A DNA stretch of 64,000 nt from Yeosuana aquiaggeris. GTDB lineage: Bacteria; Bacteroidota; Bacteroidia; Flavobacteriales; Flavobacteriaceae. Below, piece after piece: positions 8,271-17,169 of the stretch. The position numbers were made by a program, and so were the translations under genes. The stretch covers positions 310,001 through 374,000 of the forward strand of contig NZ_JBAWKC010000001.1 of assembly GCF_044003965.1 (NCBI RefSeq), written 5' to 3'. Numbering within the stretch: position 1 is the first letter of the stretch; every line of letters begins with the position of its first letter. The notes beneath the pieces were generated by a model. It worked only from the letters and a program-made list of their open reading frames with translations, ran no database searches and was not told the origin of the DNA.

Positions 8271-9248
8271 ATGAAAAACGCTTTTTTAATTGCAGTAACG
8301 ACTCTGCTCATATTCTCTTGTGAAAATGAAAATTCAAAAAACCAAAGAATAATATCTGATTCATCCGGCAACCTCAATAACATTTCAGTAGTGGTTGATA
8401 ATGATATGTGGAGCAGTAGTGTTGGAGAAGCCATTAGAACCACTTTGGCAACAACGATTGACGGATTACCCCAAGACGAACCCATGTTTAATATGAATCA
8501 AATTCCGCCCTCAGTTTTTAGCGGCTTTGTTACAAAAAACAGAACTGTTTTAAAAATTGAAGTAAATAATAATACATCACTTTCTGTTCTAGACGATGTT
8601 TATGCTAAGCCACAACGAGTCGTTGTCATTTCAGGACCAACAAAAGAAGCTATTGCTAATGAAATTACAAAAAATGCGCCTAAAATAGTAGCTGCTTTTA
8701 AAAGCGAAGAGCTTCAAGAAAAACAAAGACGCATCAACTTGTCATTACATAATGATAAATCTATTGAAGATAAATTAGGGGTTAGTATCAAGTTTCCAAC
8801 CGCATACAGAATTGCCAAAGAGGATAATTCATTTTTTTGGATTAGAAAGGATATAAAGACGGGCTCAATGAATTTAATGCTATATGAATTACCTTTTGAG
8901 GCCATTAAGCGCAGTGATAGTGTTGTTAACACTATTATTAAGGTAAGAGACTCCATTGGTGAAAAATACATTCCAGGACCGCTTGAAGGTTCTTATATGA
9001 TAACAGAAAACGCTTATACACCCTTTCATTTTGAAACGACTTTGGATAACAAACCTACATTAGAAACCAAAGGACTTTGGGATGTTAAAAATGCCTTTAT
9101 GTCCGGGCCATTTATAAATTATGCCATTGAGGATAAAACAAATAACAGATGGGTTATTTTAGAAGGATTTGTTTTTGCGCCTTCAGTCGAAAAAAGAGAT
9201 TATATGTTGGAGCTTGAAGCAATTATTAAGTCCATTAAAATCAAATAA
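8271..9248 (+). CDS. DUF4837-family lipoprotein
   Basis: A 325-residue lipoprotein with lipobox IFSC (Cys17). The mature N-terminus is Asn/Ser-rich, then a folded region begins at NISVVVDNDMW, a segment I associate with DUF4837, a Bacteroidota family of unknown function. A second half from about residue 160 (LGVSIKFPTAYRIAKEDN) looks like a separate domain. It lies 23 bp after the transglycosylase gene, probably in the same transcript, which ends at the terminator at 9267. A cell-envelope role is inferred from location only. Confidence 0.8.
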   Translation: MKNAFLIAVTTLLIFSCENENSKNQRIISDSSGNLNNISVVVDNDMWSSSVGEAIRTTLATTIDGLPQDEPMFNMNQIPPSVFSGFVTKNRTVLKIEVNNNTSLSVLDDVYAKPQRVVVISGPTKEAIANEITKNAPKIVAAFKSEELQEKQRRINLSLHNDKSIEDKLGVSIKFPTAYRIAKEDNSFFWIRKDIKTGSMNLMLYELPFEAIKRSDSVVNTIIKVRDSIGEKYIPGPLEGSYMITENAYTPFHFETTLDNKPTLETKGLWDVKNAFMSGPFINYAIEDKTNNRWVILEGFVFAPSVEKRDYMLELEAIIKSIKIK

Positions 9249-9266
9249 ATTAGTAAAGAACAAACA

Positions 9267-9299
9267 AAAAAAGCCTACACACTGTGTAGGCTTTTTTTG
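9267..9299. terminator. intrinsic terminator between convergent genes
   Basis: AAGCCTACAC (9271-9280) pairs perfectly with GTGTAGGCTT (9284-9293) around a 3-nt loop, flanked by A7 and T7 runs. It is suited to stop transcription from both the DUF4837 gene and the convergent tatA. Confidence 0.9.
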
Positions 9300-9312
9300 T
9301 TAAAAGAAGTCA

Positions 9313-9501
9313 TTATTCTTTCTCTTTTTTATCGTCTTTTTTATCATCTTCTTTGCTGGCATCTTTAAATTCTTTGATGCCGCTACCAAGTCCTCTCATT
9401 AATTCAGGTATCTTTTTTCCTCCAAATAATAATAAAACAACTACTACAATTAGAATAATTTGAGGTGCTCCAATTACTAACGGTAACATGTATAAGCTCA
9501 T
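9313..9501 (-). CDS. tatA: twin-arginine translocase subunit TatA
   Basis: A 62-residue TatA/E-family protein. It has a short N-terminus, one transmembrane helix (about residues 11-26, rich in Ile, Val and Leu), the FGGKKIPE hinge, an amphipathic helix (LMRGLGSGIKEFKDA) and a charged Lys/Asp/Glu tail. It forms the pore-like component for folded Tat substrates. tatC is not nearby. Met5 is an alternative start, but the upstream Met is kept because the -7 element leaves a normal leader for it. Confidence 0.93.
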   Translation of the reverse strand: MSLYMLPLVIGAPQIILIVVVVLLLFGGKKIPELMRGLGSGIKEFKDASKEDDKKDDKKEKE

Positions 9502-9520
9502 AATGTTTATATTTAAAGAA

Positions 9521-9528
9521 CAAAGTTA
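9521..9528 (-). promoter_or_regulatory. promoter -7 element for tatA
   Basis: The minus strand reads TAACTTTG, an exact TAnnTTTG, ending 19 bases before the tatA start. No -33 TTG is seen at normal spacing. Confidence 0.5.
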
Positions 9529-9603
9529 ATAATTAAAGTTTAATTATATCGTTTTACGATTAAGATTAATACCATGAGCACAAGCTTATGAGATAATTTT
9601 AAT

Positions 9604-9611
9604 TAATTTTG
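9604..9611 (+). promoter_or_regulatory. promoter -7 element for the M23 peptidase gene
   Basis: TAATTTTG matches TAnnTTTG and ends 8 bases before the ATG at 9620, implying a very short or absent leader. No -33 TTG is seen. A small inverted repeat (ATCGT-TTT-ACGAT) lies about 50 bp upstream. Confidence 0.45.
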
Positions 9612-9619
9612 TTTTCAAC

Positions 9620-10489
9620 ATGAGCAAAATCAAAAAAAATCCTACAAGAATTACCCGCAAACTACTTGACAAGTACAGGTTAGTGGTGCTTAATGAAGAA
9701 ACCTTTGAGGAACGGGTTTCATTTAAATTAACCAGATTGAATGTTTTTGTTTTAGCGTCTTTGTCAACTATTATTTTAATTGTACTTACAACAGTCTTAA
9801 TTGCCTTTACACCTTTAAGAGAATATATTCCAGGATATTCTTCAACAGCATTAAAAAGACAAGCAACGGAGCTAAATTATAAAACGGATTCATTACAGCA
9901 GGCTATCCTGATGAATGAGAAATATTATGCATCAATTAGGAAAGTCTTACAAGGAGACCTAAGCGTAGTTGACTTTAATAGAGACTCCATCATTCAGGCT
10001 GTTAAACTGGAAGCCAGTGAGGTTGATTTAAATCCTATTTTAGAAGACTCACTTCTAAGACAGAAAGTAGACAAGGAAGATAAATATAACTTATTCGAAT
10101 CGGCTACTTCGGCCACTAATTTTGTGTTGTTTCCACCCGCAAACGGACCTATAAGCGAACCCTATAATTTAAAAGAAAAACATTATGCTGTTGATATTGT
10201 CGTGGCTAAAAACACTCCGATTAAGGCAACAGCTGACGGTGTGGTGGTTTTTGCCGAATGGACCGCTACAACAGGATACGTTATTATAATAGAACACAGT
10301 TATGGTTTAATCTCGGTGTATAAGCACAATGCTTCTTTAACTAAATCGCAAGGGGATTTGGTTAAAGCTGGAGAAGTTATAGCGACTGCAGGAAATTTAG
10401 GCGAACTTTCAACAGGGCCTCATTTGCACTTTGAACTTTGGAACGATGGTTATCCTGTTAACCCAACAAACTTTATAGATTTCAAATAA
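9620..10489 (+). CDS. membrane-anchored M23-family metallopeptidase
   Basis: A 289-residue type II membrane protein with about 40 cytoplasmic residues, one transmembrane helix (about 44-67), a helical linker, and a C-terminal LytM/M23 domain from about residue 170. The zinc ligands are present: His188 and Asp192 (HYAVD), and HLH at 268-270 in GPHLHFEL. It is therefore expected to be an active DD-endopeptidase that cuts peptidoglycan cross-links in the periplasm. Its stop shares one base with the ATG of the following GH3 gene, so the two are co-transcribed. Confidence 0.92.
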   Translation: MSKIKKNPTRITRKLLDKYRLVVLNEETFEERVSFKLTRLNVFVLASLSTIILIVLTTVLIAFTPLREYIPGYSSTALKRQATELNYKTDSLQQAILMNEKYYASIRKVLQGDLSVVDFNRDSIIQAVKLEASEVDLNPILEDSLLRQKVDKEDKYNLFESATSATNFVLFPPANGPISEPYNLKEKHYAVDIVVAKNTPIKATADGVVVFAEWTATTGYVIIIEHSYGLISVYKHNASLTKSQGDLVKAGEVIATAGNLGELSTGPHLHFELWNDGYPVNPTNFIDFK

Positions 10490-11994
10490 TGTTGTCAATA
10501 AAATCTGCACTAGCAAAACCATTTGCAAAAATAATCTTCAAACGGATTCAAAAGTGGGCAAACAACCCCATAGAAACGCAAGAAAAACTGTTTCAGGATT
10601 TAATAAGCACTGCTGCTTCAACAACTTTTGGAAAAGACCATGATTTTATTAGTATAAACTCATATTCCGACTTTATTAAGAGGGTTCCTGTAAGAGATTA
10701 TGAAGCACTTAAACCTTATGTTGAAAACGTGGTTAAAGGTCAGGAAAATGTCCTTTGGCCAGGAAAACCTATTTATTTCGCAAAAACCTCTGGAACAACT
10801 TCGGGGTCAAAATACATTCCAATCACAAAGGAGAGCATGCCTTATCATATTGAGGCGGCAAGAAATGCCATTCTGCTTTATATTCATGAAACAGGAAACA
10901 GCAAATTTGTAGACGGAAAGATGATTTTCTTACAAGGCAGTCCAATTCTGGACGAAAAAAACGGCATACAACTAGGCAGGCTTTCAGGTATTGTGGCGCA
11001 TTATGTTCCTAAATACCTTCAAAAAAACAGATTGCCTTCTTATAAAACCAATTGTATTGATGATTGGGAAACAAAAGTAGAAGCTATTGTAGAGGAAACT
11101 TTGCCAGAGAATATGACTATTATTTCAGGTATTCCATCCTGGGTTCAAATGTATTTTGAAAAGTTGCAGTTAAAAACAGGTAAAAAAGTGGGTGATATTT
11201 TTAAAAATTTTAACCTGTTTATTTTCGGTGGTGTTAATTACGAACCGTATAGAGCAAAGTTTGAAAACTTAATAGGAAGGAAAGTTGATAGCATTGAATT
11301 ATACCCGGCAAGTGAAGGGTTTTTTGCATTTCAGGATAAACAAAACGAAAAAGGTATGTTGCTGCAGTTAAATTCTGGAATTTTTTATGAATTTATTACG
11401 GCAGATGAATTTTTTAATGAAAACCCCAGGCGGATTACTATAAAAGAGGTTGAGTTAGGTGTTAATTATGTGATGATCATTTCTACTAATGCAGGGCTTT
11501 GGGCTTATAATATTGGAGATACCGTGCAGTTTACTTCTTTAAAACCCTATAGAGTCATAGTATCAGGAAGAATTAAACATTTCATTTCAGCCTTTGGAGA
11601 ACACGTGATTGGTAAAGAAGTAGAGCAAGCAATGTTAGAAGCTACTCATGATACAGACGTTAGAGTAACTGAATATACTGTAGCACCACAAATAACTCCA
11701 GAAGAGGGGTTGCCCTATCATGAGTGGTTTGTTGAATTTGAGAATGAACCTGACGATTTCGAGGAATTAGAGAGAAAAATAGATGAATCTCTTCAAAAGC
11801 AAAACTCCTATTATTTCGATTTGATTAAAGGTAAAGTATTACAACCCCTTAAAATTACTAAGGTAAAAAAAGACGGTTTTCAGGATTATATGAAGTCAAT
11901 TGGCAAATTAGGAGGTCAAAATAAAATACCCCGATTATCAAATGATAGAAATATTGTCGCGGTTTTCACTCAGTTAAATTTAGTTAAATTGTAG
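10489..11994 (+). CDS. GH3-family acyl-adenylating enzyme
   Basis: A 501-residue protein of the GH3 'auxin-responsive promoter' family, the ANL-type enzymes that adenylate carboxylic acids and often transfer the acyl group to amino acids. Seen are the ATP-binding KTSGTTSGSKYIPIT stretch near residue 105, YPASEGFFAFQ near residue 270, and a C-terminal region typical of the family. Bacteroidota commonly carry one copy of unknown substrate. It is coupled to the M23 peptidase gene by a 1-nt overlap, which may mean a cell-envelope role; that is inference only. Confidence 0.87.
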   Translation: MLSIKSALAKPFAKIIFKRIQKWANNPIETQEKLFQDLISTAASTTFGKDHDFISINSYSDFIKRVPVRDYEALKPYVENVVKGQENVLWPGKPIYFAKTSGTTSGSKYIPITKESMPYHIEAARNAILLYIHETGNSKFVDGKMIFLQGSPILDEKNGIQLGRLSGIVAHYVPKYLQKNRLPSYKTNCIDDWETKVEAIVEETLPENMTIISGIPSWVQMYFEKLQLKTGKKVGDIFKNFNLFIFGGVNYEPYRAKFENLIGRKVDSIELYPASEGFFAFQDKQNEKGMLLQLNSGIFYEFITADEFFNENPRRITIKEVELGVNYVMIISTNAGLWAYNIGDTVQFTSLKPYRVIVSGRIKHFISAFGEHVIGKEVEQAMLEATHDTDVRVTEYTVAPQITPEEGLPYHEWFVEFENEPDDFEELERKIDESLQKQNSYYFDLIKGKVLQPLKITKVKKDGFQDYMKSIGKLGGQNKIPRLSNDRNIVAVFTQLNLVKL

Positions 11995-12002
11995 TATCTT
12001 TG
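11995..12002 (+). promoter_or_regulatory. promoter -7 element upstream of the 562-residue conserved protein
   Basis: TATCTTTG is an exact TAnnTTTG, directly after the GH3 stop codon and 18 bases before the ATG at 12021. No -33 TTG is seen. If functional, it starts a new transcript that could continue into the polysaccharide genes. Confidence 0.5.
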
Positions 12003-12020
12003 CCACAATAAAAATGGTCC

Positions 12021-13709
12021 ATGAAAGAAAAAAAGAGACATGAACGAACACGTGCGCAGGAAAGTTCAAATGCTATTGAACGTATGTACATTACGATGCG
12101 CCATTTGTTTAACCGAGGGTTTTACAAACCCATGGGTATTTCCGGTGAAACATTAAGACAATCATTGCTCCTGTTACGGCCTGAAATTTATGGCTCTATT
12201 GGTGAAGAAAAGGCAGAATTAAGCGGGTTGTTGTATGTTATAGAAAGACTTCCCCAAGGAATTGAAGAATGCACGTTTATAAACTTAACGAGTGACGAAG
12301 GCTATTCAAATTCACATTTTAAACCAATTATTCCAGAAAAAAGAAGGCGTAATTGTTACAGAATTGATTCTGAACAAATGAATATTGAAATCACACGAGG
12401 CAGATCGGAAATCTATGATATTTTAACACACCTTACCTTTCTTTTTGTAGAATCTCACAAAATCAGTAAACGCGTCTTGATTGATGAGATTGGATCAACG
12501 ACCAGAGATTGGATTAAACTTGAAAATGCTGTTTTATCTCGCAAAAAACTCACACAACAAGAACGGGAAATAGCGATTACCCATATGGCGAATATCTTAG
12601 GTAGAACTTTTAATGAATTACAAGATGTTTATGAAGATTTCGCAACGGATTCTCAACCCGAAAGGTTATTGCATATTATCTACTGGTTAGGAAAATTGGC
12701 GATAGAAGAGCAAATAAACAATAACAAACGGACAGTAACCTTCAGCCCTGTTTTGAGAGAACGACTGGGGCATCATATACATGGTGAAATATGGGCAGAC
12801 GCTATTAAGGAATCACTTCATAAAAACGGGCTTCTTGAAAGACCTATTCATATTATAAGCGCCAATATGCACAGTGTTATGAATACTCTCTTTGCGCCAA
12901 GTGCACTAAAAACCGAATCCGCAAAAAAGACTATTTTTGAAGTTTATGAAGCTTTAAGTTTGAGTGCAAATAAAGATTTACGAGATAAAGTAACAAAGGA
13001 AGCGCTTCAAAAAGGAATGCATTTTATACCTGACACTTCAGGGACTAATATTGATGTTCAGATTTTTGACACTAGTAAAATAGATGTGTCAAAAATTGAT
13101 GTTAAAACAAATGCAACCATTTTAAAAGAGGTAAAACCAGTTATATTGGTTATGGATTATGCCTTTGGAGAACAAGCCTATGAAACCATTGATGAACTAT
13201 TAAAACCTTATAAAACAAAAGGAAAGAAAGTATATTTAAATGTAGAATCAATTTCCATTATGGGCAAAGCAGGAATTCTTGAAGGAGGGAAAGGTGATAT
13301 TATGATACCGACTGCGCACATTTTTGAAGGAACAGCTGATAACTATCCATTTAAAAATGAGCTATCCAAACAAGATTTGGAAGGACAAGGCGTGGATGTT
13401 TATGAAGGAGCTATGATTACGGTATTAGGAACCTCTTTACAAAATAAAGATATTTTAAAATTCTTTTTTAATTCAACATGGAGTGTGATTGGATTAGAAA
13501 TGGAAGGAGCGCACTATCAGAAAGCCATTCAAGCAGCTTCAAAAGTAAGAGGAAGCATTAGCGCAAATGTAAAAGTGAGATATGCCTATTATGCCAGTGA
13601 TAATCCTTTAGAAACAGGAAGCACTTTGGCGTCTGGTGGTTTAGGAACCACAGGGGTGCGGCCAACTTATCTCATCACACGAAAAATTTTAGAACAAATA
13701 TTTAATTAA
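12021..13709 (+). CDS. conserved Bacteroidota protein, DUF6909-like, with a nucleosidase-like motif
   Basis: A 562-residue soluble protein without signal peptide. I recall it as a conserved hypothetical of Flavobacteriia (possibly DUF6909), not a characterised enzyme. The N-terminal half is rich in charged helices. The C-terminal part (from about residue 370) has alternating beta-alpha character and contains LEMEGAHY (Glu493-Met-Glu495-Gly) followed by YASDNP (Asp527). These resemble the nucleoside phosphorylase/nucleosidase pair MEG...SD, though the spacing of 32 is longer than the roughly 23 of that family. No substrate can be assigned. The gap to the Wzz-like gene is 14 bp. Confidence 0.7.
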   Translation: MKEKKRHERTRAQESSNAIERMYITMRHLFNRGFYKPMGISGETLRQSLLLLRPEIYGSIGEEKAELSGLLYVIERLPQGIEECTFINLTSDEGYSNSHFKPIIPEKRRRNCYRIDSEQMNIEITRGRSEIYDILTHLTFLFVESHKISKRVLIDEIGSTTRDWIKLENAVLSRKKLTQQEREIAITHMANILGRTFNELQDVYEDFATDSQPERLLHIIYWLGKLAIEEQINNNKRTVTFSPVLRERLGHHIHGEIWADAIKESLHKNGLLERPIHIISANMHSVMNTLFAPSALKTESAKKTIFEVYEALSLSANKDLRDKVTKEALQKGMHFIPDTSGTNIDVQIFDTSKIDVSKIDVKTNATILKEVKPVILVMDYAFGEQAYETIDELLKPYKTKGKKVYLNVESISIMGKAGILEGGKGDIMIPTAHIFEGTADNYPFKNELSKQDLEGQGVDVYEGAMITVLGTSLQNKDILKFFFNSTWSVIGLEMEGAHYQKAIQAASKVRGSISANVKVRYAYYASDNPLETGSTLASGGLGTTGVRPTYLITRKILEQIFN

Positions 13710-13723
13710 TAAAAAATACAATT

Positions 13724-14707
13724 ATGAGTTCAAATTCGGAGAACAATTTTGAAAATGAAGAGATTGATTTATTTCAAATTTCAAAGATAATTGGTCGGTT
13801 TTTTGACACGCTTTTAACAAAAATATTTGAAGCCATCCTTTTTTTAAAGAGAAATGCTATAATTTTTGGTGCTTTATTTATGGTTGGTGTTGCTTTGGGT
13901 TATTTAAGTGATATTTCCATAAAAAACTATAACCATAATATCATCGTTAAACCAAATTTCGGATCTAATGATTATTTGTATGATAAGATAGATTTGATTA
14001 ATTCTAAAATTAAAGAAAATGATTCCAGTTTTTTAAAAAATGAATTGGGCTTAAAGGAACCAAAATACTTAAAGGAGATAACAATTGAACCTATTGCTGA
14101 TGTTTATAGGTTCGTTCAGAATAGACCAGAAAATTTCGAATTAATTAAATTAATGGCCGAGGATGACAAAATTGAAAAAGTAATTTTAGACAAAACAACA
14201 AGCAAAAATTATTTTTTTCATGTTATAAATTTTACGACCTCACAAAAAATTACTCAAGAAAAAACAGTTGAACCTATTTTAAATTATTTAAATAAATCAG
14301 ACTATTTTAAGGCAATTCAGAAAGAGAGTCTAAACAACCTTAAACTTAAAATGAAAGCTAATGACTCCATCATTTATCAAATAAATAGTGTTTTAAATAG
14401 TTTTTCAAATGCAGCAAACGGTCCTCAACATAATGATAGACTTGTTTACTATAATGAGAACACACAATTAAATGATGTTATTGAAACTAAAGACAAGTTA
14501 ACAAGGGAACAAGGTTATAGTAGAATTCAATTAATAGATGAGGATAGAATCATTAAGGATACGAGTTCAACCATAAATATTAAAAACACTCAAGCTATAA
14601 ATGAAAAGATGAAATTTATTTTGCCATTTATCTTTATAATAGGTTTTATTTTTATCAGGGGCTTCAGTTCTTTTTATAAAAGACAATTAGAAAAAAGTAA
14701 ATTATAG
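13724..14707 (+). CDS. Wzz-like polysaccharide co-polymerase
   Basis: A 327-residue protein with the two-helix topology of chain-length determinants. It has a cytoplasmic N-terminus, TM1 at about residues 45-61, a large periplasmic helical domain, and TM2 at about 300-316 with a basic C-terminal tail. No cytoplasmic tyrosine-kinase domain is attached, so it resembles O-antigen-type Wzz (PCP-1) more than Wzc. The sequence is divergent and the call rests on topology and context at the head of the polysaccharide genes. It is 3 bp from rfbB. Confidence 0.7.
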   Translation: MSSNSENNFENEEIDLFQISKIIGRFFDTLLTKIFEAILFLKRNAIIFGALFMVGVALGYLSDISIKNYNHNIIVKPNFGSNDYLYDKIDLINSKIKENDSSFLKNELGLKEPKYLKEITIEPIADVYRFVQNRPENFELIKLMAEDDKIEKVILDKTTSKNYFFHVINFTTSQKITQEKTVEPILNYLNKSDYFKAIQKESLNNLKLKMKANDSIIYQINSVLNSFSNAANGPQHNDRLVYYNENTQLNDVIETKDKLTREQGYSRIQLIDEDRIIKDTSSTINIKNTQAINEKMKFILPFIFIIGFIFIRGFSSFYKRQLEKSKL

Positions 14708-14710
14708 TTG

Positions 14711-15757
14711 ATGAATATTTTAATTACAGGAGGTGCAGGGTTTATAGGGTCTCATGTGGTAAGACTTTTTGTAGAGAAGTATTCGGATTATCATATTTTT
14801 AATTTAGATGCGTTGACTTATGCGGGCAATCTAGAGAATTTAAAAGATGTTGAAAATAAAGTAAATTACACTTTTTTAAAAGGGGATATTACAGATGAAG
14901 TCTTTATAAACAACTTATTTGAGAAATATAAGTTTGATAGGGTCATCCATTTAGCCGCAGAGTCTCATGTAGATAGATCTATAAAAGACCCTTTGGCTTT
15001 TGTTAAAACCAACGTTATAGGCACCATGATTCTTTTAAATGCTTTTAAGAATACTTGGAAAGACAACTTCAGCAACAAACTGTTTTATCATGTGAGTACC
15101 GATGAGGTTTATGGAAGTTTAGGGCAAACAGGATTGTTTACTGAAAAAACAGCATATGATCCTAATTCACCTTATTCAGCATCAAAAGCTAGTTCAGATC
15201 ATTTTGTTAGAGCCTATGGAGAAACCTATGGAATGCCGTATGTTATCACAAATTGTTCAAATAATTATGGGCAAAACCAGTTTCCTGAAAAGTTAATTCC
15301 ACTCTTTATAAATAACATAATAAATAATAAAGGGCTACCTGTTTATGGTGATGGAAATTACACAAGGGATTGGTTGTATGTAAAAGATCATGCTGTAGCT
15401 ATTGATTTAGTTTTTCATAAGGGAAAAAATAAAGAAACCTATAATATTGGGGGCTTTAACGAATGGAAAAACATAGATTTAGTTAAATTACTATGCAAAC
15501 AAATGGATGCTAAATTAGATAGGCTTGAGGGTACATCTGAAAAACTGATAACCTATGTAAAAGATCGCCCGGGACATGATTTGCGATATGCAATTGATGC
15601 CTCAAAAATAAACAAAGAATTAGGCTGGAAACCTTCAGTAACATTTGAAGAAGGATTAAATAAAACTATAGACTGGTATTTGAATAATGACGATTGGTTA
15701 CATGGTGTTACTAGTGGTGATTATCAATTATATTACGAAAAACAATATAATAATTAA
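14711..15757 (+). CDS. rfbB: dTDP-glucose 4,6-dehydratase
   Basis: This is the second step of dTDP-L-rhamnose synthesis: NAD-dependent oxidation, dehydration and reduction of dTDP-glucose. The 348-residue extended SDR has the GGAGFIGSH nucleotide site at the N-terminus, STDEVYG with the catalytic Asp-Glu pair, and the YxxxK pair Tyr155/Lys159 (PYSASK). The start is placed at ATG 14711, since this gives the normal MNILITGG N-terminus; an in-frame TTG one codon upstream is rejected. First of four contiguous rfbBACD genes. Confidence 0.97.
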   Translation: MNILITGGAGFIGSHVVRLFVEKYSDYHIFNLDALTYAGNLENLKDVENKVNYTFLKGDITDEVFINNLFEKYKFDRVIHLAAESHVDRSIKDPLAFVKTNVIGTMILLNAFKNTWKDNFSNKLFYHVSTDEVYGSLGQTGLFTEKTAYDPNSPYSASKASSDHFVRAYGETYGMPYVITNCSNNYGQNQFPEKLIPLFINNIINNKGLPVYGDGNYTRDWLYVKDHAVAIDLVFHKGKNKETYNIGGFNEWKNIDLVKLLCKQMDAKLDRLEGTSEKLITYVKDRPGHDLRYAIDASKINKELGWKPSVTFEEGLNKTIDWYLNNDDWLHGVTSGDYQLYYEKQYNN

Positions 15758-16624
15758 ATGAAGGGAATCATACTAGCAGGAGGATCGGGAACGCGATTAC
15801 ACCCATTAACCTTATCTGTAAGTAAGCAACTCATGCCTATTTATGATAAGCCAATGATATACTATCCTTTATCTACCTTAATGTATGCGGGAATAAATGA
15901 AGTATTAATCATTTCAACACCAAAAGATTTACCATTATTTCAAGAGTTGTTGGGAGATGGCAAAAAGTATGGTTGTAGATTTGAATATGCGGTTCAAGAA
16001 GCACCAAATGGTTTGGCTGAAGCTTTTATTATTGGCGAAGCATTTATAGGAAAAGAGAAAGTAGCTCTAATATTAGGAGATAATATTTTTTATGGCACAG
16101 GATTAGCGAAACTTTTGCAAGCCAATAATAATCCTGATGGCGGGGTTATTTATGCCTACAGAGTGCATGACCCAGAACGTTATGGCGTTGTAGAGTTTAA
16201 TAGTGATGGTCAAGCTATTTCCATTGAAGAAAAGCCAAAAATACCTAAATCTAATTATGCTGTGCCAGGTATTTATTTTTATGACAATTCGGTAGTAGAA
16301 ATTGCCAAAAACATAAAGCCAAGTCATAGAGGGGAACTCGAAATTACAGATGTGAATAGAGAATATTTAAAACAAGGCAAACTTAATGTTAGTATTTTAG
16401 ATAGAGGAACAGCTTGGTTAGACACAGGCACTTTTCAATCATTAATGCAGGCTTCTCAATTTGTTGAGGTTATTGAAGAGCGCCAAGGACTTAAAATAGG
16501 CGCTATTGAAGCTGCTGCTTACGAAATGGGTTATATTAATAAAGAACAGTTTAAAAATTTAGCACAACCACTATTAAAAAGCGGGTATGGCAAAAACTTA
16601 TTAGGCTTACTTAATAATAAATAA
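15758..16624 (+). CDS. rfbA: glucose-1-phosphate thymidylyltransferase
   Basis: RmlA joins glucose-1-phosphate and dTTP to give dTDP-glucose, the entry to dTDP-rhamnose, and is usually feedback-inhibited by dTDP-rhamnose. At 288 residues it is the family length. Visible are GGSGTRLHPLT near the N-terminus, the KPMIYYPLS segment, LGDNIFYG, and the C-terminal GTFQSLMQAS. Its ATG directly follows the rfbB stop, and its own stop overlaps the rfbC ATG by one base. Confidence 0.97.
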   Translation: MKGIILAGGSGTRLHPLTLSVSKQLMPIYDKPMIYYPLSTLMYAGINEVLIISTPKDLPLFQELLGDGKKYGCRFEYAVQEAPNGLAEAFIIGEAFIGKEKVALILGDNIFYGTGLAKLLQANNNPDGGVIYAYRVHDPERYGVVEFNSDGQAISIEEKPKIPKSNYAVPGIYFYDNSVVEIAKNIKPSHRGELEITDVNREYLKQGKLNVSILDRGTAWLDTGTFQSLMQASQFVEVIEERQGLKIGAIEAAAYEMGYINKEQFKNLAQPLLKSGYGKNLLGLLNNK

Positions 16625-17169
16625 TGACATTAAAAGAAACCAAATTAAAAGGGTGTTTTATATTGGAGCCAAAAGTTTTTCAAGATAGCAGAGGCTATTT
16701 TTTTGAAAGTTTTAATCAAAATACTTTCAATAGGTTAATTGGGAAAAATATTAATTTTATTCAAGACAACGAATCGTATTCTTCAAAAGGAGTTTTAAGA
16801 GGCTTACATTATCAAAGAGGTGAATATGCTCAGGCCAAATTAGTAAGAGTAATTAAGGGAAAGGTACTTGATATAGCGGTAGATATCAGAAAAGACTCAC
16901 CAACTTTTGGTGAACATGTGTCTTTAGAGTTATCTGAAGATAATAAACTACAATTATTTATTCCGAGAGGATTTGCTCACGGTTTTATTGTGCTTAGCGA
17001 CACAGCGATTTTTTCTTACAAATGCGATAATTTTTATAATAAAGAGTCCGAAGGGGGCATTATTTATAACGATAAAGATCTGAATATTGATTGGGTTTTA
17101 AGTGAGAGTGAGTACATTGTTTCAGAAAAAGACATGTTGCTAAAGCCTTTAAGTCAAACTCAAGTATGA
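16624..17169 (+). CDS. rfbC: dTDP-4-dehydrorhamnose 3,5-epimerase
   Basis: RmlC epimerises C3 and C5 of dTDP-4-keto-6-deoxyglucose. The 181-residue cupin protein has the catalytic His62 in LRGLHYQRG and IPRGFAHGF. A Tyr in the SYKCDNFY segment fits the general acid of the family. Its stop overlaps the rfbD start by 4 nt (ATGA), as in tightly coupled operons. Confidence 0.97.
   Translation: MTLKETKLKGCFILEPKVFQDSRGYFFESFNQNTFNRLIGKNINFIQDNESYSSKGVLRGLHYQRGEYAQAKLVRVIKGKVLDIAVDIRKDSPTFGEHVSLELSEDNKLQLFIPRGFAHGFIVLSDTAIFSYKCDNFYNKESEGGIIYNDKDLNIDWVLSESEYIVSEKDMLLKPLSQTQV

Noticed and set aside
11602..11607. CACGTG core as a second parS
   Set aside because: The flanks are not palindromic; the same holds for the cores at 12049 and 53703.
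14708..14710. TTG one codon upstream of rfbB as start
   Set aside because: The ATG directly after it gives the conserved N-terminus.
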